Assembly (NCBI RefSeq): GCF_016802725.1
Contig: NC_052668.1
Span: forward strand, 8,092,001 to 8,156,000
Length of the DNA stretch: 64,000 bases
Origin: Solenopsis invicta
Taxonomy: Eukaryota > Arthropoda > Insecta > Hymenoptera > Formicidae
Reading direction: 5' to 3'
A program made the position numbers and the translations under genes. The notes beneath the pieces are model-generated. The model was given only the letters and a program-made list of their open reading frames with translations, made no database searches and was not told where the DNA came from. Below are positions 21,033 to 32,579 of the stretch, piece by piece. Positions within the stretch are counted from its first letter, which is position 1. The number at the start of each line of letters is the position of its first letter.

Positions 21033-22967
21033 CAGGATGTCTGATAATAAATATGACAACTCTCGCATATAAATAGAATGGATCCAACCGAGTCGAAAAG
21101 TCCTATACCACATTTTCGCAATAATTAACGAGTTATAAATTAATAAAAGCGGATTTAATCTCGCCCGCCGCCAAATCCAACCGCACGATCGTAGTTGCCA
21201 AGCGCGCGGAGAGTTGTTTTTTTCTAACAGAGATGGCTGTGCAAGAACGGCGCGTAACGCTAGGCCCCCATTCTGAGTCGTGAATGTCCTCCGTCATTCT
21301 TATAAAAAAAAATCTTTTAAAAAAACTTTTGTGCGTATATGTAGCCGCACAATATTATTTTAATGTTAAATAACATTCCAAGTAATATACTACAATGTAA
21401 AATCATTTAAATGAAGATTATGTTAAACAGTATTTTCGAAATATTAATGTAAATATGTGCTTTCTTAAAATTAAATTAAATTTACGTACAAAATAGAGTA
21501 CGTAAAATTTTGTATCATACAAAGAAATGAGTTTAAATGTACCATTTATTATTATTATAATTGAATAAAGAAACATTTATTACTTTAAATCTCAAAATTA
21601 TACGAATATTTTTATAATATTACATGAATATTAAAGTAATACATCAAGAATATGTAAATGAACATGTAATATTAACAGAATATTTCTGTGATACTAAAAA
21701 GTATTAAATAATATATTTGTGGAATATTTCTAGTAATATTATTTTAATTTTTAATAATATTCATATAATATTCTAGGAATAATAATTCTATGAACGCTCG
21801 TTTTTCTGCAACGCAAAATATAAAGAAAGGTAGCAAATTTACGAGCAAATTAATTGATCTTATAATTTACATAAATATTAATTGATAAAATAATGTTGTG
21901 TCATCCTCGGAACACAGTTACAATGTACAAAGACATTTCTGACATTTCTATTTTATTAGTTTAATTTTTTTACTTTATATAAATTACTTTAAAATACCTG
22001 GAAGACAGTTACCATTTTTATTGAAATTTATTAGTTTTACTTTTTAATGTACACTATTTTGACTTAACGGAATTCTCGCCTCCGATCGACGATTTATGTT
22101 ACGGGAAATTTTTATCTTTTGAATCGTGTTGACGACTGAAAACTCGGGCTAAATCTAAGTGTTGTCATATATGTTCTAGCACGCACAATGTACGCAGTTC
22201 AAAGTTGTTATTCAATTATGCGGGTTGAAATAATGTCTGCAATGCCAGAATAATTGTGAATTACTTATGTAAAACTGATGAAGACTTGTATAGTCAAAAC
22301 GTCTGTGTAATACTTCGCAGAAGAATAAATTCTTAACGTTTGTGTAATGTACAAAATCAATTAATTTGCTTCTAAATTTGGATGTCATTTTCTTTATATT
22401 TTGCTTTGCAAAAGAACGAGCACTTATAGAATTATTATTCCTAGAATATTATAAGAATATTATTAAAAATTAAAATAATATTAGTATAAATATTTAAAAA
22501 ATATTATTTAATACTTTTTAGTATAACAAAAATATTAGCTGTTAATATTAGACGTTCATTTACATATTCTTGATGTGTTACTTTACATTATAGTATATTA
22601 ATTAGAATGTTATTTAACATTAAAATAATAGTGTGCGCCTACATATACGCATAAAAGTTTTTTTATGCTGTTAAAAGATTTCGTTTTGATAAGAATGACG
22701 GAGGACGTTCACTACTCAGAACGGGAGCCCAGCGTTACACGTCGTTCTTACGCAGCCATCGCTGTTAAAAAAAAAAAACAACTCTCCGTGCGCTTGGCAA
22801 CCACAATCGCACAGTTGGATTTGGCGGTGGGCGGAACTAAATCCGCTATTTTTATTAATTTATAAGTCGTTAACTATTCCAAAAATCGCAAAGTGATATA
22901 AGACTTTTCGACTTGGTTTGATTCATTCTACCTATATGCGAGAGTTGTATTAATTATCAGACACCCG
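21033..22967. mobile_element. Palindromic TIR element, 1935 bp, TA-flanked
   Basis: The left end is CAGGATGTCTGATAATAAAT and the right end is its diverged complement, with TA at 21031-21032 and 22968-22969. The arms pair over most of their length, through the 'cggaggacattc' and 'gtgcgtatatgtagccgcac' blocks. The left arm has about 230 bp extra (near 21400-21630). No transposase was recognised. Confidence 0.7.
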
Positions 22968-22978
22968 TATATACATAT

Positions 22979-23772
22979 ACAGGGTGTCCGGAAACTAGGA
23001 AACCTAACGCTTTGAGAACATAGAGATGAAAAGGGACAAAAAAGTTTTATACCATTTTACGATATTCGTTATAATTATTAAATTAAAATAAAATGTATGA
23101 GTCAATGTGCGGTGACGCCGCGCCATTGCCGTAGGTTGCGCGGCAGGACAGGTAACGCGTCGTTGTTTGAATTTGCACGGCGCGACGGTCTGAATTCGCT
23201 GCACTGTGTACACATACACCGCAAAAATCAACTGTGTTATTTTAACTAAATCTTGGGCTTCCGTTTTGAATAGTGAATGTCCTCCATCATTCTTATCAAA
23301 ACCAAATCTTTTAACAGCATAAAAAAACTTTTGTGCGTATATGTAGCCGCACAATATTATTTTAATGTTAAATAACATTCTAATTAATATACTATAATGT
23401 AAAGTAACACATCAAGAATATGTAAATGAACGTGTAATATTAACAGCTAATATTTCTGTGATACTAAAAAGTATTAAATAATATTTTTTAAGTATTTATA
23501 CTAATATTATTTTAAATTTTAATAATATTCATCTAATATTCTAGGAATCATAATTCTATGAATGCTCGTTTTTTTGCAAAGTCTTCTTACACATTTGATA
23601 AATAATACATTTGATTTTTGTAGCATATGTATGTACACGCGCTGCGGTGAATTCAGATCGTTGCGTTGTGCAAATTCAAACAACGACGCGTCACCTGTCT
23701 TGCCACGTGGCGTTGCCTACGAGCTAGGCACGATGGCGCGGCATCACCGCACATTGGCTCATACGTTTTGTA
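22979..23772. mobile_element. Second palindromic TIR element sharing its loop with the previous one
   Basis: It starts CAGGGTGTCCGGAAACTAGG. Arms at about 23090-23220 and 23625-23765 are reverse complements (shared 'aacgacgcgtcacctgtc' type core). Its middle (23280-23578) is a third copy of the block found at 21293-21820 and, inverted, at 22410-22700. Another CAGGGTG end begins at 23773 and fades by about 24000. Confidence 0.6.
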
Positions 23773-24348
23773 CAGGGTGAAAACTAAAACTTGTGCTCTC
23801 GTGGGTTGATAGAACGAGTTATACTGAGAAGAAAAGTCCTTTACCATTTTTTATTATTCACAATAGTTATCAAAATAAAAATGATTAAAGTTTGTCGAAT
23901 GAGCGCGTATTTTTCCTGCCACCGCAGGGACCGATTGTTGATTAGATTGCATGTATTAACTGCCTTTATACTTGGACGTGACTGTACTGTAAGAGACGTC
24001 CAATAGCTTCTTGGTAAGGAATTTGATTCATATCTTTTGATTTCAGATCTTTCTTCTGTTCTCTAGACTCAATTTTGGACAGTTTGACGTTGGATCCGTA
24101 GGTAAATTGCAGTCCGACATATTAAACTTCTTCAAGATTTTTTTATATACTTTTCTTGATCCATTAGAATCTGTCCTTCTTCTTGTCTTCGCTCGATTCG
24201 CATACCAACCACTTGTCGCGTCTCTTCTAAATCTCCTAATTCATTTTGTATTTAGTCTTGAGTTCTTTTTTAATTTAATCTTTTTTTGAGCATTATATAT
24301 TCCAGAAAATAAAGATGTCGTTCAATGTAGATGGCTACTATAATAATA

Positions 24349-24845
24349 CTAGAAGCTGATATCATAGTAAATACATGGATCTACTTTTGGCCTTTTCATT
24401 CTAATATCCTTGAGACTTTGATTTAATTTTTTATTCCAAATGCGACTGGCTTGCTTTAATCCGTGTAAGGATTGTCTTGGACGGCAAATCCTTTGATTTT
24501 GCTGGAATCTTTCTGGTTGCAACATGAAAATTTCATGTTTCAATATTCCTTGTAAAAATGCTGTAACAGCATCCATCTGATCTATACGTAAATTTAAATT
24601 AACTGCAATTGCAAGAAATACTTATCTGATCGAATTATAATGGATGACTGAAGTGTATGTTTTGTCCAAACGAATGCTTTTCTTCTGAGTGCATCTTTAA
24701 CTACTAGATGTGTTTTGTAGATTTCATTTGTACCATCTCTCTTTTTCTTCAAGACCCATTTACAGTTTAATAATTTCCTGTCTGAGGGTAAATCCGTCAA
24801 ATTCCATGTTCGATTTTCAAGTAAAGTATCGTACTCACGTTGCAT
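24349..24845 (-). pseudogene. Copia reverse transcriptase fragments
   Basis: Two adjoining pieces. 24845-24594 has EYDTLLENRTWNLTDLP and CKWVLKKKRDGTNEIYKTHL. 24576-24349 has MDAVTAFLQGIL and SLHGLKQASRIWNKKLN. Both are hallmark copia RT motifs (WxL-P, K-WV-K, DVxTAFLxG, L-GLKQ). The YVDD region that should follow is not readable. Confidence 0.85.
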
Positions 24846-25039
24846 TGCTTCTTTTCAAAATTTCGCATCTGCTCTGCTGAAAACCTCCTTCACTGTTTTG
24901 GGATCATCTAAAGTTTCGAGGTTCGCAAAGTAGACAATTTTGTCTGTAAACGAAGAAGTGCAGGTGCAGGTACATTAGCCTGATTTTCCGGATGTGGATT
25001 ATCATTATCGCTGCTTTCTTTGAAGTGAAGGAATTCTTG

Positions 25040-26544
25040 CCCGCAAAGCACGTAATATTGCTGCAATATTGCAGTATTGCGGTAATATTGCAAAGATATA
25101 TTGCAGTAATATTGCAGAAATATTGCTGCAATGTTTAATGTCCGCAAAAATTTATCGCAGTAATATTACTGCAATATTTCAGTAACATTACTAAGATATT
25201 GCGGTAATATTGCTGCAATATTATATAATATTAAAGAATATTACAAAGATATTGCTGTAATATTGCTGCAATATATTATGTCCGCAAAAAATTGTCATAG
25301 AAATATTACTGCAACATCTCAATAATATTGCTGTAACATTACTGCAACATATTATGTCCGCAAAAATTTTTTGCAATAATATTATTGCAATATTTTAGTA
25401 ATATTTTTGAGATATTGCAATAATATTCCTGTGACTAATTTTCGCGGACATAATACATTGCAGCAATGTTACAGCGATATTACTAAAATATTGCAGTAAT
25501 ATTGATATTCTTAAGCGGTCACCCATTCAACTCGCGACTCCGATTAACTGCTTAACCTCTAAGATCGCTGCAAACTGATCTCTCGTGATGACCTGTGAAC
25601 ACTTAATGCTGATATGTGTATATAACTGATAGATCAATATACGTTATTTGTTTAAGTAAAAATACAATTAGAAAATATATATTAATATAATGCAATAATT
25701 AAATTAAATAAGAAAAAAATTTATAAATTATTACTATAAATGTTTATTTTTTATTTATTATAAATATTTTAGTAAATATTTTAATAACATTTTGGATAAA
25801 GATTTTTATAATTATTTTTGTCATGTACATAAAATATGTATGAAATATTTTTATAACATTTATGAAAAATATTTATAATAAATATTTATTAATATTTGTC
25901 ATAAATATTATGTACTATCTGAGTATATCATATTGCAATATTGCTGCAATATCATAGTAATATTATAATGTGATATATTATATTCTAATATTTCTGCAAT
26001 ATTGTAATGTGAAATATTGTATTGCAATATTGCTGCAACGTCATAGCAATATTTTAATGCGATATATCGCATTTTAATATTTTTGAAATACCACTGCAAT
26101 ATTGTAATATTATATTGCAATATTGTTACAATGTCATAACAATATTATAATGCGATATATCGCATTCCAATATTTCTGCACTATCACTGCAATATTGTAA
26201 TGATACATTATATTGCAATATTGCTGTAATGTCACAGAGATGCTACAATGCAGTATATTGCATTCTAATATTTTTGCAATATTACTGCAATATTGTAATA
26301 TAATATATTATATTGCAATATTGCTGCAATGTCATAGCAATATTATAATGTGATATATCCCATTCTAATATTTCTGCAATATTGCAATGCGAAATATATT
26401 GCAATATTGCTGCAATGTTATAGCAATATTACAGTGTGGTATATCGCGTTTTAATTTTTCTGCAATGTCACTACAATATTACAATATCGCTGTAATATTA
26501 TTACAATATCTTAATATTGTTGCAATATTGTTGTGCTGTGCGGG
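25040..26544. mobile_element. CCC...GGG inverted-repeat element 3 (1505 bp) with 5S-like core
   Basis: The left end is CCCGCAAAGCACGTAATATT; the right end reversed is CCCGCACAGCACAACAATAT. TG flanks both sides (25038-25039, 26545-26546). Both long subterminal regions are arrays of 'gcaatattgctg' variants. The 5S-like block sits about 470 bp from the left end. The element interrupts the copia relic, so it is a real insertion and not a host satellite. Confidence 0.8.
25513..25640 (-). repeat. 5S rRNA-like block in element 3
   Basis: On the minus strand: GCGATCTTAGAGGTTAAGCA, then 'gttaatcggagtcgcga', then GTTGAATGGGTGACCGCTTA. It has the same order and spacing as in elements 1 and 2, with two substitutions in the box C-like part. 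The leader 'tgatctatcagttatata...aagtgttcac' is shared. Confidence 0.75.
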
Positions 26545-26909
26545 TGCGCACTATCATCTCCATTTAAAATATCCTCTTCCTTGTTGTTTTAATTTTTGTT
26601 GTCTGGAACTCCCACTGAATCAAGATCGATTAAGGATGAATTGAAATTTTTCGATTCTTCCATATTATGTGTATTTGTGTTTTGGTTTTCCAAAAAGATG
26701 ATATCTCAGTTGACAATTATATCTTTTGTTGTTTTATTAAATAGTCTATATTCTTTTGTGACATCACAATAACCGACCATGACACATTCTATCGATTTAG
26801 GATCTAATTTTTGTCGATTTTGCTTCGAAATATGTACTATTGCCTTTAAACCAAAAATTTGCAAATATTCCAAATTCGGTTTGCATCCAATCTAAATTTT
26901 TTCTGGCGT

Positions 26910-27380
26910 CTAATTTTTTAAAACTCGAGGTAGCGAGCGATTAATAACATGTGCAGTCATATTAATAGCTTCTGCCCATAATTCATATTCCAATTTTGCG
27001 TCAAATAATATACAACGTGCCTTTTCAACTAAAGTACGATTCATTCTTTTTGCCAGCTCGTTTTGCTCTGGCATATAAGGTGCTGATTTTTGATAAATTA
27101 TATCTATTTCATTTAGAAAAGCTTCGAAAGCTCCGTTTGTATACTCGGTCCCGTCATCGATTTTGAATACTTTTATCTTTCTTTGACATTGATTTTCAAC
27201 GAGATTTTGAAATATTTTTAAATAACATAGAACTTCCTCTTTACTTTTAAATATAAAAACGTGAATCTTTCGCGAATAGAGGTCAATAAACGTATAGGTT
27301 TCAAATCCTGCGTTTTTCTCCATAGTATTACCAAATATTGTGCTCACCACTGTACTGCGTAGCATTATTTCCCAAAACAT
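26910..27380 (-). pseudogene. Copia integrase core fragment
   Basis: The frame contains YTFIDLYSRKIHVFIFKSK, KIDDGTEYTNGAF and YMPEQNELAKRMNRTLVEKAR, followed by MTAHVINRSLPR. In functional copia integrases the last D,D35E block reads 'P(Q/E)QNG(V/L)AERxN'. Here the catalytic Glu position reads K (LAKRMN), so the catalytic set is damaged. Confidence 0.85.
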
Positions 27381-27808
27381 CTTTATTTAAGCCTTATAAT
27401 ATTGCTGACATTGTTATTTACTATGCTTGTATCTATCTATTTACCAGCTATCCATTTTCGCGAAATTTTGTGAAGCAAAGCCTTTACGGCAAACTGCAAT
27501 TTAATCATCGCTGAACAACTTCGCTAATAATTATATTTTTTCGAGCTATTGATTTTTTTTAACAGTCTCGATTTATTACAGAGCTCATAGAATTATACAG
27601 AAATTTTTAAGAATTCTAAAAAATTGTATGAATTCTAGGAAAAATTCTCATGTTTTCACCAATGCAAATATTCACAATTTAAGAAATTGACCTTCTTTAC
27701 AAAATACAAATACATCTTTTTTTATAAAATACAAAATATACAATTAATTAGGCATATCTAGTTAATAAGCTTTCAACAAAGTTGATCGGGTGTTGATTTG
27801 AATATTAG

Positions 27809-28101
27809 GTGAATCTTCGATCAGCTGGGAGGAAACGTTTTGCACACCTCAGTGCTACCCAGGACGAAATCCACGTAGACGCGCCGGTGCCCTGGGGTGA
27901 GGACACCTTATTTACTTTGGAATTTCGCCCAACGACGGGTGACGATGACACTCGCGGAAATCATTCCAAGTCTGAGGGCGGTCATTACGCATTACATACT
28001 TGCAACAACAAATACCTCGCACGTGATGGCAAACTTCTGGATACTTGCACGCGAGACTGCCTGTACGCCGCTGAATTCCACGCTGGTCTTCTCGCTCTTC
28101 G
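27809..28101 (+). CDS. sn: Fascin exon 4: second beta-trefoil, with an extra hydrophilic loop
   Basis: Encodes residues 148-244 plus two bases of Arg245. It begins VNLRSAGRKRFAHLSATQDE and continues IHVDAPVPWGEDTLFTLEF, then ALHTCNNKYLARDGKL. Residues about 188-202 (PTTGDDDTRGNHSKS) form a polar insert where Drosophila Singed is shorter. It keeps the frame and falls in a loop before the next beta strand. The acceptor is preceded by TATTAG (27803-27808), a weak pyrimidine tract; donor GTATTG. Confidence 0.9.
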
Positions 28102-29728
28102 GTATTGTCAGCTGAATAGCTTTTTTACATCTCTTTATATATTGTAAATAAAACCTTTTTCATACATAATCAAAATCTTGAATAAGCTAGCCTAAATTCT
28201 AAAAAATACAATTGATTAATTCTTAAATTTAAAAAGTTTTTAGAGTTTTAAATTTTTATTTGTCGCATATTTAAATAAATAGAAGCTCTAGTATATTACT
28301 TTTTTTGTTAAGTAGTTAACAATAATTTTTATTAAGTATTTTTTAAAATACGAAATTGGAATGGAAATTTCTAATAAATTAGCTGAAAACTTTACAATTA
28401 TTATAATATTATACAAACGCCATGAAATGTCTTTTATGGAAAATGGAATATTATTCTAATCTTAAATCATAACTTTTAGAAATCAAAAAATTTATTTTTA
28501 CTATTTTATGATAAAAAAACTAATTTAAAAAAATCTATAAAAAGTGAAATTTGAATGTGTTTTCATTATATTAGGTGAAAGTGAAGAAATTGTCTAAATT
28601 AAAAAATAGATTGAATTTGGAATAATATTTCGTTTTCCGTAAGTCACTCCATGGAAAGCTATCGAAAAATCAAAACGCATTAAGTTTACATGAATTTGAT
28701 TGACTGATTTCTACGCTGTTATTTTTCTGAGATTCCGTTTTTTGACGTTCCGACTGTTATGGAACAGCACTCTCAACGTTGCCACAAAACTATTGTAATG
28801 TTATATAGTGTACAAAAAGTGTTACAAAAAGACCAGTTTTTGCTGGATTTAGGGATAATAAAACAGACATTGTTTCTGGTGATTGATCACTGTTACTTAC
28901 AATGAGACGAGCAAGTTAAAATTACGCCACATGACTAGAACACACAAAATTGAGGCTTCGCGTTGCAGTAATTCGGGAGATAGATTGCTATACTATACTT
29001 TATAAGCATCGCAATATTATTTGATATTAAATAATTATTCCTGAAATATTAATTAATAAATGAAATTAATAAAAATAATAATTAATTAAAAAGTGTTTAT
29101 ACGTTTTGGTAATATTATATGAATATTATTTGAATATTTTATGAATGTTTTATGAGAAGTAAATAATATTATTTACTTCAATATTTGAAATTATCGAGAA
29201 TATTATAACTTTTAAATGTAATAATTATAAAGTTTAAGAATATTTTATGCATAATAATCCATATTAATTTTTAAACAAAAATAATATTCATAGAACATTT
29301 TTATAATATTCCATGGATATTGAAAAAAAATACTACAAATATTACATAAAATGTACATATAACATTAATATAACACGTTTGCACGAACATTTGAAACGAC
29401 TTTTCCCACCTAGCAGATCGTGCAAGTGTATGAAAACTTTCCATTGCATTTAATATATTCTCTAGTAAATATAGCATTTTTATAAAATATTTTATAATTG
29501 GGATATTAAATCGTGAGATCATATCTAATATGGCCGCCTCCGTAAGGATAACTCACGTGCAATATGTTCACGCCACGTACTCAATACAAACAATCTTATT
29601 AGTTAACTGATGCTGTCCTTGTTGAAACTTTTTCTCATAATTTTTGTACAAAATTTTTCTCATAATTTTTGGAATATTTTTCAAAAATACTTAGAAATTC
29701 TCAGAAAATCTACATCTTTTCTCAGAAT

Positions 29729-29842
29729 TTCATGGAGGAGAAGAGGGTAGTATGGCAATTATTTTTATTTTATTGAATAACTTTATTTATAATTAATATT
29801 TTCTATTGAAACTGGAACGATTACATTCATCAATATGTAAAA
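29729..29842. repeat. Solo arm of the GAGGAGAAGAGG MITE family
   Basis: 'gaggagaagagggtagtatgg' followed by 'attttattgaataacttta' matches the left 100 bp of the element at 34886. No right end was found. Confidence 0.6.
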
Positions 29843-30178
29843 GTCCAAAAAAAAGTGTAGACTTTTTGAGTATTTCTGAAAAAATGTTCCAATTTGTATA
29901 TAAAAGTTGAGAAATTTATAAAATTATACAAATATTCTAAAAAATATTGTATAAAAAATGTTGAAAAAAATTTTTATCAGAGATGTTATAAAGTTATTAT
30001 ATTTGTGGTTAACTGAAAAGTGAATAACGAGTTGGGAACGAAATTTTCGTTAAGAGCAACATAAAGTAGAATATATCGCAGTGTATATGTTGCAATAGCT
30101 TAGCTTCAAAAGAGCCAACTCGTCCGTTTCTATTATTTTCTTAAACCAGGAAAAACAATACCATATAATTCATAACTA

Positions 30179-31446
30179 TTAGGACTTTAACTTAGTTTCC
30201 GCCCGAAAAAGGCTGAAAAAAAGCATTTATTGAAATAAATTTGTACAAATTATTTCATTGAAAGTATTTTCCATCACTTTGTATAACTTTTTTCCATCTT
30301 TCTGGCAACTGGAAGTACTATCTCGATAAAACAATGTCGGTTTCGAAGCAATCCATTTGTCCACCCATTCTCGCACTTCTTTAACATTCCGGAAGGGTGT
30401 ACCACTCAAGCCGTGCTGTATCAATCTGAACAAGTAGTAATTAAAAGGCGCTATATCTGGTGAATACGCTGGGTGAGGAAGAGTTTTTCATTCGAGCTGC
30501 GTTAGTGTTTCCTTGACGGTTTTTCCAGTATGTGGCCGAGCGTTATCGTGAAGGAGAATAACTTTGCACCTTCCTCGCTATTGCTGGTTTTTTTTCGCAA
30601 CAGTTTATCATTCAATTTGTTCAATTGACGTTTGTAGACATCGGCAGTACAAACTGCTAAAATCGAACAGTTTGTTGCACTCCTTGCTGATCTCACCAAA
30701 TGCAAAGCATTACCTTATGAATGTGGATGTTCCAATTTGGCTGCGATGTTGATGGTTGTTTTAGGTCGACTCATGATTTCTTGCGTTTGGGATTGTCGTA
30801 GTAGGATTGTCGTCTCTTCCACTTTTCATCACCAGTCACAATACGCCACAGAAAACTCTTTTTTTTGCCTGGCAAGCAAGGAAACCGTGACATTGAAACG
30901 GTTGTGAATGGTACTTGCAGATAATTCATGTGGTACCCATTTTCCTTCCTTTTGGATCTTTCCCATGGCGTGTAAACGTTTGGAAACAGCTGCTTCAGTA
31001 ACTTCTAGCTCGTTTCCAAGTTCTTCTAACATTTGAGTTGAGTTTTCATGCAATAATGCTAGCAATTCGTCTTCGAATTTTTTTGGCTGTCCTGAGCGTG
31101 GTTTGTCATTGACATCAAAATCATTACTTTTAAAGTCTATACCACTTTTTAAATGTTGTATGGAGCTTGATCACCATAACCTTCTTCATGTAATCGATGA
31201 ACTTCTGCTTCACTTTTTTTCAAATCAAAATAGTGCAAAAGCACATGTCGAAAAAACATTTTATCGCGTTCCATTTTTCACAAAGCAAAAAAATTGTTGT
31301 TTACTCAAATAATTGTGTATGCTGACTGAATGTTATCGAAAAATGTCAAAACTAAGAAAAAAGTACTAGATAGTTAGTAATGACTACTAGAACTGTTTAT
31401 ATTGCCATATAACATTTGCGGCGGAAACTAAAAGTTAAGGTCCTAA
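30179..31446 (-). mobile_element. Mariner transposon, 1268 bp, inactive
   Basis: The ends are TTAGGACTTTAACTTAGTTT (left) and TTAGGACCTTAACTTTTAGT (right, reversed). TA lies at 30177-30178 and 31447-31448. The length is normal for mariner. The minus-strand transposase is broken into pieces: a helix-turn-helix part (31065-30829: VSKRLHAMGKIQKEGKWVPH) and the C-terminal end (30433-30227: FRLIQHGLSGTPF, W-V-x-K-W). The middle, with the catalytic DD34D part, is frame-shifted. Confidence 0.85.
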
Positions 31447-31618
31447 TATATGGTTCTCATAACCCTATTAATCGACGAAAAATATTATTGTTCTGTTTTC
31501 TACCGTAAATTCTCATATGGTATCCCATATGGAATCATTCCCGTAATGGTCCCATGTAGGAATGTAAAGGTATCGTACAGCTAGGGCAGGAATAGTGATA
31601 TTTGTAATTTATTTTCTA

Positions 31619-31660
31619 CACACACACACACACACACACACGCACGCACGCACGCACACG

Positions 31661-31695
<35 letters not shown>

Positions 31696-31700
31696 ACACA
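31619..31700. repeat. CA microsatellite
   Basis: 'ca' run broken by 'cgca' units. Confidence 0.9.
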
Positions 31701-31705
31701 GTATA

Positions 31706-31815
31706 TACGAGGTCTGTTAGAAAAGTATCCGACCTTATTTTTTTTTTGCGGAAACCAGATGGATTTGAATCAAGAGCGCTGGCACGAGCCGACCTTTTGT
31801 AAGGTTGAAAAATCG
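31706..31815. repeat. Mariner-type terminal fragment
   Basis: 'acgaggtctgttagaaaagt' followed by 'atccgacctt' is a terminal sequence typical of a mariner-like group. No second end or transposase was found. Confidence 0.45.
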
Positions 31816-32579
31816 AAAATTTGTAAAAATATCTAAAAATTTGTAAATTATTTTATGTTTTTGCAATAAAACGTTTTCAGTTTCTCTTCAATTTTTCTGC
31901 AAACAAATTTTACAGAAAAAATGCATAGAAATGTCTCTTCTAGATAAATTTCTCTGATATTTTTTCACGAACTGTTTTTGCAAAGAAATAACATAGGAAT
32001 AGAACATATACTACTGGAAGGAGTATAGGTCTATAATTCCTGTACATTCAAGTTGATGCAGAAAAGATTGACAGGGATGGAGATACAATGCGTAGAAGTT
32101 TGACAAAGATAGATATAAAATGTGCCTAGTTGGCAATGTTCATGCTCCGACAAATGAAAGCGTAGATACGCATGAGGACTGCGGGGTGATGAAAACAGTA
32201 GTAACATCGGTTTGATTTGTCTTGAGCATGCGCATTTTCAACTATATTATATATCCATCCTTATCAATCTTCTCTGCGTCAATTTTTTATTAAGCCTATG
32301 CTCCTTCCAGTAGTAAATGTTCTAAGGAAACAGCAGAAAAATTTTACCTGGATAATAATATTGTAGTAATAGTCTCGACGAGAATAGAAAGCTTCCTAAT
32401 CATACAAACGTAAATGATTCTTCGTTTACTATTCACGGAGCACTTCAACACTCTTTTATATTTTTTCGACTCTTTAAGATTTGGAACATCTTGTACATAC
32501 ATATCTCTCATATACGCTCTATAAACTCTCCGTAAGACTGCGTTTGAAAATATCATAAATAGTGTAACGGTGTTTTCAC

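Larger units (their letters stand above)
24010..27400 (-). mobile_element. Ty1/copia relic, split by a 1.5 kb element
   Basis: On the minus strand integrase (27380-26910) comes before reverse transcriptase (24845-24349) and a downstream RT end (about 24250-24060, with LMDQEKYIKK). This is the copia order. 25040-26544 is a later insertion. No LTRs were recognised on either side, so it is a fragment. Confidence 0.8.
19424..27808 (+). other. Fascin intron 3 (8.4 kb), repeat-filled
   Basis: It holds palindromic elements, a fourth degraded 5S-like block, and a copia relic split by a 5S-bearing element. Penelope-type end motifs ('gaagaagact...gtcgaaacgtttg' at about 20416, and a relative at about 22278) mark further remnants. 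19430-20400 and 27400-27800 contain nothing else that I could support. Confidence 0.8.

Noticed and set aside
25040..26544. CRISPR-like repeated units
   Set aside because: The 'gcaatattgctg' units vary, occur in both orientations and have no regular spacers. They are transposon subterminal arrays in a eukaryotic genome.
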